Shown here: positions 56,974 through 64,000 of the stretch, piece by piece
Position numbering within the stretch: position 1 is the first letter of the stretch
How the letters are laid out: every line of letters starts with the position of its first letter
Origin: Aquisalinus luteolus
Lineage (GTDB): Bacteria; Pseudomonadota; Alphaproteobacteria; Caulobacterales; Parvularculaceae
Assembly (NCBI RefSeq): GCF_009712425.2
Contig: NZ_VCJR02000001.1
Span: 1,244,001 to 1,308,000, forward strand
Direction: 5' to 3'
DNA: 64,000 bases
Program-made: the position numbers and the translations under genes
The notes under the pieces: generated by a model
The model's input: only the letters and a program-made list of their open reading frames with translations
What the model was told of the DNA's origin: nothing
Databases searched by the model: none

Positions 56974-57073
56974 AGCCTCATTTTCCGGTCTGCATCTCTG
57001 AATGACCGGTCCAACCTCAATTCATGGACGGCTGGCTGTTAAGGTGAGGTAAATAATTGTCCGGAGCTCGAGT

Positions 57074-57442
57074 TCAGGCTCCGGCGAAAAGGCCTGCCCA
57101 GATCAGAAAGACCGCAAAGGTCACTTCGACCGCAAAGAAAATCCATGTCGTTTGCGAGCCGGCCTTGTCCGCGATGATCGCAGTGATCCGCCCCAGTCCG
57201 GCACCGGCATAGGCGATGCCAACCATCGCCGTTGCCACACCGCCCCAGATCATCGCCGCCACCGCGATGGCAATAAACAGGGCCCCGGAGGCACCGCGCA
57301 CTTCCGACAGCCCGTCTGTATGGCCGCCGACCGTCTGCAACTTCAGCATTTCCATGGTCTTGCGCGGCTGCAGCCAGCCAATGACCCCGAAAAAGGCGGT
57401 GGCGATCAACATGGCATAGGTGATGATAGTGACGAAAAGCAT
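57074..57442 (-). CDS. DUF4345-like membrane protein
   Basis: 122 residues with four hydrophobic segments (about 5-22, 50-70, 75-95, 100-120). The segment GLSEVRGASGALFIAIAVAAM resembles the DUF4345 E.RA.YGG..L motif. Function unknown. Divergent from yajC. Confidence 0.7.
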   Translation of the reverse strand: MLFVTIITYAMLIATAFFGVIGWLQPRKTMEMLKLQTVGGHTDGLSEVRGASGALFIAIAVAAMIWGGVATAMVGIAYAGAGLGRITAIIADKAGSQTTWIFFAVEVTFAVFLIWAGLFAGA

Positions 57443-57587
57443 GGGCGGAGGCTCCGTGGCGTTGGCGTTTTCTGCTCATATAGGCCGGGCGTGGTAAAAC
57501 GGCACGTTGCATCGCTGCCATCAATCGTTATATATCGCCGAACTTCATTCAGTTTCAGGCAGAATGCCTGCCTTCAGGAGACCATCC

Positions 57588-57932
57588 ATGACGCTCACGA
57601 CCGCCACTGCCGTGATGTTCCAGGCCGCAGACCCGGCTTCCGGCCCCGGCCTTCTTGCCAATATCCTGCCTTTCCTGCTGATCATCGTCGTTTTCTACTT
57701 CCTGCTGATCCGCCCGCAGCAGCAGGCGCGCAAGAAGCATCAGGAAATGGTCAGCGCCGTGCGCCGTGGTGACACCGTGGTGACCGCAGGCGGCATGATC
57801 GGCAAGGTCACGAAAGTCGTCGAAGGCACGGACGAGGTCATGGTCGAACTGGCCGAAGGCGTACAGGTCAAGGTGATCAAGGCGACGCTTTCCGACGTCC
57901 GCTCCAAGACAGAGCCCGCCGAAAAACAATAA
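57588..57932 (+). CDS. yajC: Preprotein translocase subunit YajC
   Basis: 114 residues from ATG 57588 (AGGAGA). One transmembrane helix (ILPFLLIIVVFYFLLIRPQ), then the conserved RPQQQARKKHQEMVSAVRRGDTVVTAGG... cytoplasmic domain. Accessory to SecDF. First gene of the secDF operon. Confidence 0.96.
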   Translation: MTLTTATAVMFQAADPASGPGLLANILPFLLIIVVFYFLLIRPQQQARKKHQEMVSAVRRGDTVVTAGGMIGKVTKVVEGTDEVMVELAEGVQVKVIKATLSDVRSKTEPAEKQ

Positions 57933-57989
57933 CACCACGCTGGCGGGCACGGTGGTGCCCGGTCGGCCAGAGGGCAGGGAACCTCCACT

Positions 57990-59603
57990 ATGCTACAGTT
58001 CAACCGTTGGCAGACTGCTTTCATGCTGCTGATCGTTCTGGCCGGTGCCTATTTCACCGTGCCGAACTTTTTCTCCGAGGAAAATAATCCGCCGGGCTTC
58101 ATGCAGACGCGCACGACGCTCGGCCTCGACCTTCAGGGCGGCAGCTATCTGCTGCTGGAGGTCGATACGCAGAAAGTCCTCGATGACCGGTTGAACAACC
58201 TGCTGGGCGATATTCGCGGTGAGCTGCGCGGCGGGACCGCTGGCGGCCGTGATCGCATAACCTTCTCCGGGCCGAGCCGTGAAGGCGATACGATTATCGT
58301 CGAGATCCGAAATGAAGCCGAGGTCGATGATGCGCTGGATCGCCTGCGCACCCTGTCCCAGCCCCTTGGCGGCCCGCTTGGTGGTGGTTTCGGTCGTAAC
58401 CTTTCCGTGCAGCGCGAGGGCAATTCCATTACGCTCGAACTGACGCAGGAAGCTCGTGAGTTCTATGCAGCAGCCGCTGTCGATGATTCCATCGAAGTTG
58501 TCCGCCGACGGATCGATGCCCTCGGCACCCGTGAGCCGCTGATCATGAAGCAGGGCGAGAACCGCCTGGTCGTGCAGGTTCCCGGCGACAATGATTCAGA
58601 AGCGCTGAAGGACGTCATCAACCGAACCGGCCAGCTATCCTTCCACATGGTGGATCCCACAGTATCACTCGCCGACGCGCAGAATGGCCTTCTGCCGCCA
58701 CGCCGGATCATGCTGCCAACGGAAGACGATCCATCGCCCTTCCTGGTGCTGGAAGAAACGCCTGTCATTACCGGTGACATGGTGCAGACGGCATCGGCCG
58801 GGCCTGACCAGGAATCAGCCGGTTCCTTCCAGATCAACTTCTCGTTCGACTCCCGCGGTGCAAGACGCTTTGCAGATACGACCCGCCAGAATGTCGGCGA
58901 GCGTTTCGCTATCGTGCTCGATGAGCGTATTATTTCCGCTCCGAACATCATCTCGCCGATCATCGGCGGCTCGGGCCGCATCACCGGCAGCTTTACCGCG
59001 CAGGAAGCAAACGACCTAGCCGTCCTGATCCGCTCCGGCGCGTTGCCGGCACCGCTGCAGACGATCGAACAGCGTACCGTTGGCGCAGGCCTGGGCGCTG
59101 ACTCGGTCAAGGCCGGTGCCGAAGCGCTGATCCTCGGCTTCTTCCTCGTCGTCGTCTATATGGGTGTCTATTATGGCCGGTTCGGTATCTATGCCGACAT
59201 TGCCCTGATCGCCAACGTGTTGCTGATCGCCGGGGCGCTGTCACTGCTCGGCGCAACGCTGACCCTGCCGGGGATTGCCGGTATCGTGCTGACCATCGGT
59301 ATGGCCGTTGATGCCAACGTCCTGATCTTCGAACGGATCAGGGAGGAGGTCGCCGCCGGCAAGAAAGCCGTACAAGCTGTGGAGGCCGGATACCAGAAGG
59401 CTCTCAGCGCCATCATCGACGCCAACATCACCACCTTCATTGCCGCGGCCGTGATGTTCTATCTCGGCTCCGGGCCGGTGCGCGGGTTCTCCGTGACGCT
59501 TGCCATCGGCGTCGTTACATCCGTTTTCTCCGCATACTTCCTGACGCGGTTGTTGGCCGGGCGCTATGTGCTGGCCAACCGCAACAAGCAACTCAGCCTT
59601 TAG
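57990..59603 (+). CDS. secD: Protein translocase subunit SecD
   Basis: 537 residues. Proton-driven export booster. N-terminal helix, the P1 head (GLDLQGGSYLLLEVD, DSIEVVRRRIDALGTREP), then six-helix RND core (DSVKAGAEALILGFFLVVVYM, GIVLTIGMAVDANVLIFERIREE) with the D/R residues for proton relay. Between yajC (57 bases up) and secF. Confidence 0.97.
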   Translation: MLQFNRWQTAFMLLIVLAGAYFTVPNFFSEENNPPGFMQTRTTLGLDLQGGSYLLLEVDTQKVLDDRLNNLLGDIRGELRGGTAGGRDRITFSGPSREGDTIIVEIRNEAEVDDALDRLRTLSQPLGGPLGGGFGRNLSVQREGNSITLELTQEAREFYAAAAVDDSIEVVRRRIDALGTREPLIMKQGENRLVVQVPGDNDSEALKDVINRTGQLSFHMVDPTVSLADAQNGLLPPRRIMLPTEDDPSPFLVLEETPVITGDMVQTASAGPDQESAGSFQINFSFDSRGARRFADTTRQNVGERFAIVLDERIISAPNIISPIIGGSGRITGSFTAQEANDLAVLIRSGALPAPLQTIEQRTVGAGLGADSVKAGAEALILGFFLVVVYMGVYYGRFGIYADIALIANVLLIAGALSLLGATLTLPGIAGIVLTIGMAVDANVLIFERIREEVAAGKKAVQAVEAGYQKALSAIIDANITTFIAAAVMFYLGSGPVRGFSVTLAIGVVTSVFSAYFLTRLLAGRYVLANRNKQLSL

Positions 59604-59619
59604 AATCGGAAAGATCGTC

Positions 59620-60627
59620 ATGGGCCTGAAACTGATCCCCGATAATACTCACGTCCCGTTCATGAATGTGCGCATGGCGGCCTTCGGCGCCTCCGTGATT
59701 GGCATCATCGCATCGATCGTCGCGTTCTTCATGATTGGCCTCAATTTCGGTATCGACTTCCGCGGCGGGTCGGTGATCGAGGTCGGCCCGGCTCCGGGCG
59801 AGACCTTCACGATCGAAAACCTGACTCAGGTCCGTAATGCTACGGGCGATCTGGGGCTAGGCAGTGTCGATGCACAGGAGATCGGTGCCATCGGCGGCGG
59901 TGAGGATGGCATCGTCGTGACCATCGAGCTGCAAACGGGTACGGACGGTTTTGCCCAGCGCTGCCTCGACGACGCGCCGGAAGGTATTGGTGGTGACGAT
60001 GCCGAGATCGCCAACCAGATCGCGACGGCTTGCGTCAAAAGCGTCCTGATCGAAGAACTCGGTGCAGACATCGAGGAGCGTCGTATCGACGTGGTCGGCC
60101 CGACGGTATCCGGGGAGCTTGTGCAAGCCGGCACTCGCGCGGTCATGATCGCTGTCGTCCTGATGCTGATCTATATCTGGGTTCGGTTCGAGTGGCAGTT
60201 CTCCGTCGGTGCCATCGTCGCGCTGGTACACGACGTGATCCTGACGATCGGTATGTTCTCGGTGACCCAGCTTGATTTCGACCTGTCGATCATCGCCGCA
60301 CTGCTGACGATTGTCGGTTACTCGATGAACGACACCGTCGTCGTCTATGACCGCGTTCGCGAGAATCTGCGCAAGTACAAGAAGAAGCCGCTGACCGAAG
60401 TGCTGGACCTGTCGATCAACGACACGCTGTCGCGCACGATCATCACCTCCGGCACGACCCTGCTGGCGCTGATCGCCCTGTTCATCTTCGGTGGTGCGGT
60501 GCTGCGCGGGTTCACCGCCGCCATGATCTGGGGCATCGTCATCGGTACCTATTCCTCGATTTTCATTGCCTCGCCGATCCTGCAGCTGACTGGCGTCAAA
60601 CGGGACTGGTCGAAGGCCGAAAGCTGA
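59620..60627 (+). CDS. secF: Protein translocase subunit SecF
   Basis: 335 residues from ATG 59620 (GGAAAGA). Helix 1, a periplasmic P4 head, then the five-helix core with VGYSMNDTVVVYDRVRENLRKYK and LSRTIITSGTTLLALIALF. Partner of SecD. Starts 17 bases after the secD stop. A glutamate/glycine-rich periplasmic segment (EIGAIGGGEDGI) is longer than in E. coli. Confidence 0.96.
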   Translation: MGLKLIPDNTHVPFMNVRMAAFGASVIGIIASIVAFFMIGLNFGIDFRGGSVIEVGPAPGETFTIENLTQVRNATGDLGLGSVDAQEIGAIGGGEDGIVVTIELQTGTDGFAQRCLDDAPEGIGGDDAEIANQIATACVKSVLIEELGADIEERRIDVVGPTVSGELVQAGTRAVMIAVVLMLIYIWVRFEWQFSVGAIVALVHDVILTIGMFSVTQLDFDLSIIAALLTIVGYSMNDTVVVYDRVRENLRKYKKKPLTEVLDLSINDTLSRTIITSGTTLLALIALFIFGGAVLRGFTAAMIWGIVIGTYSSIFIASPILQLTGVKRDWSKAES

Positions 60628-60630
60628 TCC

Positions 60631-61482
60631 GTGTCAGGGCCTGAAGAGCGTTATACGGACAATATTGCCTATTGCCGCGATGAAGCGGCGAGGGCATCGC
60701 CCGACCTGGTTCTCTCGGCCCAGTTTGCGCCCGCTGATGAGCGCGACAGGCTGATGGCGCTTTATGCCTTTGCAGCAGAAATCCACCGCATTCCGGCGAC
60801 CGTGTCCGAACCTCCGCTCGGCGCGATCCGCCAGCAATGGTGGCGCGAGGCGCTGGAGGAGATATTCTCCGGTGGCGCTGTCCGGGTTCACCCGGTGGCC
60901 GAGGCATTGTCCGTGGTGCTGTCGGATGGCAGGAATTGCGGTGTGCGGGCGCTGATGGAGGAAGCCATCGACGGGATCGGCTGGTTCCTCGATGGCGAGG
61001 CCTATTCCTCGCCCGAAGGCGCAGTCGGCAAGGCGTCTGCCAGCCATGGCAGTATCGCGCTGGCTGCAGCGGTGCTTCTCGCAGGTGAGGACATTCCGGC
61101 CAAGGACCAACTCGTCATCCGCCACCTTGAAGCCATTGCTGCCGTATCACGACAGATGGGGCCACAGGGTGCAGGCGATCGCAGCAAGGCTGAAGGCGGG
61201 CCAATCGCGACGATGAGCGAAAGGCTGGCGACTTTTTGCGAAGATGATGAGCAAGACGATGCGCTACGGCTCTATCTCCTCGACGAGTATCGCCATAACC
61301 GCAAGGGTACGAAGCGCCTGCCGCCGAGCCTGATGCCGGCCATCGCCCATGCGGCGCTGATACCGGTTCACCTGAAAGCAGCAGAAAAACTGCATCGTGA
61401 TCGTGCACTGACTGTTTCCCGCTTCGCGGATTTTGGCCGAAAGGCTCGCGTAACGAAAGCGATCCTGACCGGCACGGTCTAG
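60631..61482 (+). CDS. Squalene/phytoene synthase-like protein (NDUFAF6-like)
   Basis: 283 residues. Isoprenoid-synthase fold: FAPADERDRLMALYAFAAEIHRI, QQWWREALEEIF, and RRLPPSLMPAIAHAALI. The two DxxxD metal motifs of real phytoene/squalene synthases are absent, so it is probably a non-catalytic homologue like NDUFAF6, which assists respiratory complex I assembly. GTG start at 60631, 3 bases after secF. It usually travels with secDF in alphaproteobacteria. Confidence 0.88.
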   Translation: MSGPEERYTDNIAYCRDEAARASPDLVLSAQFAPADERDRLMALYAFAAEIHRIPATVSEPPLGAIRQQWWREALEEIFSGGAVRVHPVAEALSVVLSDGRNCGVRALMEEAIDGIGWFLDGEAYSSPEGAVGKASASHGSIALAAAVLLAGEDIPAKDQLVIRHLEAIAAVSRQMGPQGAGDRSKAEGGPIATMSERLATFCEDDEQDDALRLYLLDEYRHNRKGTKRLPPSLMPAIAHAALIPVHLKAAEKLHRDRALTVSRFADFGRKARVTKAILTGTV

Positions 61483-61488
61483 TTCGAT

Positions 61489-62211
61489 CTAGGCGCTGCC
61501 GGGGAAGGTCAGGATCGTTGCTGTGCGGGTTGCCGCCGTCGGGCACAGATCGCTGAGCGGGCAATGCTTGCAGTCCGGCTTGCCGCGATGGCAGATCTTG
61601 TCGGCAAGTTTCGTCAGCCCCTGATAGAGACGGTTCAGCTCAGATGCTTTCCAGTCTGCGGGCATCCGCTCCATGATATGGCGATCTAGAGCCGAGATCG
61701 GCGTTCCTTCCGGTGCCAGCCGCAGCCGGCGCACGGGGCGAGCGCTCTCCTGATCGACCGTGGCGACCGTCTTGCGCAGGGTGGAGAAGCTGAGCGTCGC
61801 CGCGGCAATGGTCGCATCGACGCCGGGCAGGGCACAAAGCCATGTCATCGCTTCATCCGAATTCCACTGCTCCAGAAAGCCAAGGTCAAGTTCCCCGCGT
61901 TTGGTCTCGATTGCCTGCAGCATGCGCGGCAGGGTCGTCGCCTTGTCCGTCGCGCGTTCAACACCGCGCAGGACGGGCAACAGCACGTCAGGATCGGCAT
62001 CGCGCAGGTCGCCCCAATTGCGGAAGCGCTGCCGCAGCCGCTGGAAAACAGCGAGGGCCACCGCCGTCGGCGTGCCGCCGACCAGCACCATGAAAACAAG
62101 CTGGGACAGCGGCTCGGCATTGGGCCTCGCCGGGCTTGGCCAAGCCTTGGATAGCCGGTCCAGCATGTCCGGCAAGCGCTTGTCGCGGGCGAATGTGAGA
62201 CTCATCTGCAT
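61489..62211 (-). CDS. HhH-GPD endonuclease III-like protein lacking the catalytic lysine
   Basis: 240 residues from ATG 62211; ATG at 62205 also possible. Helix-hairpin-helix LPGVDATIAAATL followed by VATVDQESARPVRRL and the 4Fe-4S cluster cysteines C-x6-C-x2-C-x5-C (CHRGKPDC, CPLSDLC). Nth has LPGVGRKTANVVL with Lys120; here that lysine is threonine, while the aspartate of VDTH is retained (VDQ). So it may be a monofunctional glycosylase or a structural homologue. Converges with the phytoene synthase-like gene, 7 bases away. Confidence 0.82.
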   Translation of the reverse strand: MQMSLTFARDKRLPDMLDRLSKAWPSPARPNAEPLSQLVFMVLVGGTPTAVALAVFQRLRQRFRNWGDLRDADPDVLLPVLRGVERATDKATTLPRMLQAIETKRGELDLGFLEQWNSDEAMTWLCALPGVDATIAAATLSFSTLRKTVATVDQESARPVRRLRLAPEGTPISALDRHIMERMPADWKASELNRLYQGLTKLADKICHRGKPDCKHCPLSDLCPTAATRTATILTFPGSA

Positions 62212-62343
62212 GATCCGAATATGAGAACATAGGCGGAACATGTCAAGTGTTCTTTTTATGTTCTTGTCCGGGCGACTGCTTGCGACACTTGCCAATATCT
62301 GCAGGGCGATCCTAGCTGGCCTAAACAAATCGGGAGAATTGAG

Positions 62344-62790
62344 ATGGACGCACGCGAAATGGTCAAGGCATCGATGGTGAACATGGTGCCCTTTGCCCGT
62401 GAACTGGGCGTGGAGCTGACAGAGGTGGGCGATGGCAGCGCGGCAGGCAGGCTGGCGCTTAACGACGGGATCAAAAACCATATCGGCACGATGCATGCTG
62501 GCGCGATGTTCACCCTCGGCGAGACGGTCTCGGGCGGGGCCAGCTCCGGCACCTTTGCCGAACAGCTCATGAGCATCCGCCCGCTCGCGGCACAGGCGAC
62601 CATTCGCTATCTCAAGATCGCCAAGGGCGACCTGACCGCGACGGCGAAGACCAGCGACAGCGGCGATGTGCTGCGTGACCGGCTGGCTGCCGATGGCAAG
62701 GTGATGTTCACCGTCTCCGTGGCCATCATGGATGAAACGGGCGAGGAAGTCGCCGCCATGTCCGTAGACTGGTCCGTGAAGAAACTGTAG
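62344..62790 (+). CDS. Hotdog thioesterase (DUF4442/YiiD C-terminal type)
   Basis: 148 residues. Hotdog core: NDGIKNHIGTMHAGAMFTLGETVSGGA with HAGA, then QATIRYLKIAKGDLTATAKTSDS and KVMFTVSVAIMDETGEEVAAM. Substrate unknown. Fourth hotdog protein in the window. Converges with trmFO, 4 bases away. Confidence 0.87.
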   Translation: MDAREMVKASMVNMVPFARELGVELTEVGDGSAAGRLALNDGIKNHIGTMHAGAMFTLGETVSGGASSGTFAEQLMSIRPLAAQATIRYLKIAKGDLTATAKTSDSGDVLRDRLAADGKVMFTVSVAIMDETGEEVAAMSVDWSVKKL

Positions 62791-62794
62791 CGAC

Positions 62795-64000
62795 CTATTC
62801 CGCTGCTGCCTGACCGGCACCGAGCCACGCATCGACATCGGCCAGCGCCCGGGCGCAGAGCGCGCGCTTGCGGGCAAAGCCCTTTTCCTTGCCTTTTATG
62901 CGGTTGCCGTCGGCATCCTGCTTCGGCGTCTCTATGAACGGGAACAGGCCGAAATTGACGTTCATCGGCTGGAACGCACCTTTGGAGCCTGCGCCATCGG
63001 ACAGGTGCCCGCCGGTGATGTGCCGGTGCAGGGCACCGAGGGCCGAGGTTTCCGGTGGCAGGGCAGATGTTACATCGCCTCCCAGCGCCTGCAGCGCGGC
63101 GAAACGTCCGGCGAGAAGGCCTGTGGCGGCGCTTTCCAGATAACCCTCGACGCCGGTGATCTGGCCGGCAAAGCGCAAATGGTCGGCCTTCTTCATGCGG
63201 AAGGTTTCATCGAGCAGCTTCGGCGAGTTGATGAAGGTGTTGCGATGAATGCCGCCGAGACGCGCGAACTCAGCGTTCTCAAGCCCGGGGATGCATTTGA
63301 ACACATCCTTCTGGGCGCCGTACTTCAGCTTCGTCTGGAAGCCGACCATGTTGTAGAGCGTGCCCAGCGCATTGTCCTGGCGCAGCTGGATGACGGCGTG
63401 GGGGCGCTTGCCGGTGCGCGGATCGGTCAGGCCGACCGGCTTCATCGGGCCGAAGCGTAGGGTCTCGCGGCCGCGCTCGGCCATCACCTCGACCGGCAGG
63501 CAGCCCTCGAAATAGGGGGTGTTCTTCTCCCACTCCTTGAACTCGGTCTTCTCGCCCTCGATCAGCGCGTCGATGAAGCGCTCATATTCTTCCTCCGTAA
63601 ACGGAAGGTTGATATAGTCGGCACCGTCGCCGCCGGGGCCTTTCTTGTCGTAGCGTGACTGGAACCAGGCGGTGTCGAAATTGATCGAGTCCTTGTAGAT
63701 GATCGGCGCGATGGCGTCGAAGAAGGCCAGCTCCTCCTCGCCCGTAACTGCATGCACGGCCTGCGCCAGCGCCATGGAGGTGAGAGGGCCGGTGGCGATG
63801 ACCACATTTTCCCATTCTGCCGGGGGCAGGCCGGTGACTTCCTCGCGCACGATCTCGATCAGCGGATGGGCCTCGATCTCTTTCGTAACGGCGCCTGAGA
63901 AATGATCGCGGTCAACGGCAAGCGCGCCGCCAGCGGGGACCTGGTTGGCATCGGCTGAGCGCAGGATCAGCGAGCCGCATCGGCGCATTTCCTCGTGCAG
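62795..64000 (-). CDS. trmFO: Methylenetetrahydrofolate-tRNA-(uracil-5-)-methyltransferase TrmFO, partial at the 5' end
   Basis: Folate/FAD-dependent enzyme making m5U54 in tRNA. The visible 401 codons cover most of the protein: [83 protein letters not shown], and [16 protein letters not shown], all close to TrmFO. The N-terminal FAD-binding GGGLAG motif and the start lie beyond 64000. It replaces SAM-dependent TrmA in this group. Confidence 0.96.
   Translation of the reverse strand: MHEEMRRCGSLILRSADANQVPAGGALAVDRDHFSGAVTKEIEAHPLIEIVREEVTGLPPAEWENVVIATGPLTSMALAQAVHAVTGEEELAFFDAIAPIIYKDSINFDTAWFQSRYDKKGPGGDGADYINLPFTEEEYERFIDALIEGEKTEFKEWEKNTPYFEGCLPVEVMAERGRETLRFGPMKPVGLTDPRTGKRPHAVIQLRQDNALGTLYNMVGFQTKLKYGAQKDVFKCIPGLENAEFARLGGIHRNTFINSPKLLDETFRMKKADHLRFAGQITGVEGYLESAATGLLAGRFAALQALGGDVTSALPPETSALGALHRHITGGHLSDGAGSKGAFQPMNVNFGLFPFIETPKQDADGNRIKGKEKGFARKRALCARALADVDAWLGAGQAAAE

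Noticed and set aside
62212-62877. Upstream continuation of the endonuclease III-like frame
   Set aside because: It runs antisense through the thioesterase gene and has no similarity to the family.

Overview
The window is a stretch of chromosome from a GC-rich alphaproteobacterium. The CtrA master cell-cycle regulator and the phosphotransferase ChpT lie close together, with TrmFO, ClpS/ClpA, a phasin, a general-stress (EcfG-type) promoter signature and a solo Flp pilin. This fits the dimorphic or stalked lineages (Caulobacterales/Hyphomonadales/Maricaulales/Parvularculales). I cannot name the genus from sequence alone. Most of the window is conserved core genome. The accessory parts are about 16.2-20.7 kb, 26.6-28.4 kb and possibly 43.4-46.4 kb.

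Layout. 0-4.7 kb: LPS transport genes lptF-lptG-lptD on the minus strand, divergent from pepA. 4.7-9.1 kb: an outer-membrane barrel protein, holC, an unknown gene, two hotdog thioesterases with a chorismate mutase, and a hydrolase-OsmC fusion. 9.2-14.8 kb: a diguanylate cyclase, a TrmB-like methyltransferase overlapping an ABC-F ATPase, a small membrane protein, ndk and a secreted EF-hand protein behind a GGAAC-N17-CGTTAT promoter. 14.8-16.2 kb: rlmB, tRNA-Tyr and tRNA-Gly. 16.2-20.7 kb: a four-helix membrane protein convergent with a 1096-residue TIR-transmembrane-WD40 protein. 20.8-26.6 kb: a D,D-carboxypeptidase with a SPOR-like tail, a phasin with PhaR-like operators, a DUF1499 protein and clpS-clpA. 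26.6-28.4 kb: an apparent small RNA gene with its own promoter and terminator, an AT-richer foreign-looking gene, and about 0.9 kb of palindromic repeats without a convincing gene.

28.4-38.1 kb: two exported proteins (one a YSC84/SYLF protein behind an EcfG-like promoter), uvrB, secA, a membrane-anchored parvulin, mutT and a lone Flp pilin. 38.1-43.4 kb: a SAM methyltransferase, then a tightly packed run comF-grxC-nitrilase-DUF1178, an AraC regulator and an SDR. 43.4-46.4 kb: two paralogous genes of unknown function flank a secreted esterase. 46.5-51.1 kb: clpB behind a sigma-32-type promoter, a small unknown protein, an O-methyltransferase and a DUF1206 membrane protein. 51.1-55.1 kb: an M23 peptidase divergent from chpT with a perfect TTAA-N7-TTAAC CtrA box between them, a single-domain response regulator, and ctrA. 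55.3-64 kb: a thioesterase, a 57-residue DUF1328 protein, yajQ, two small membrane proteins, yajC-secD-secF with a squalene/phytoene-synthase-like gene, an endonuclease III-like protein without the usual catalytic lysine, another thioesterase, and trmFO running off the end.

Functional links: envelope biogenesis (Lpt, Sec, YajC, D,D-carboxypeptidase, M23, YSC84), proteostasis (ClpS/A/B, SecA, parvulin) and cell-cycle control (ChpT, CtrA). Three small envelope or exported proteins (EF-hand, YSC84, DUF1328) have candidate general-stress promoters. All family names come from reading the translated sequence; no database search was run.
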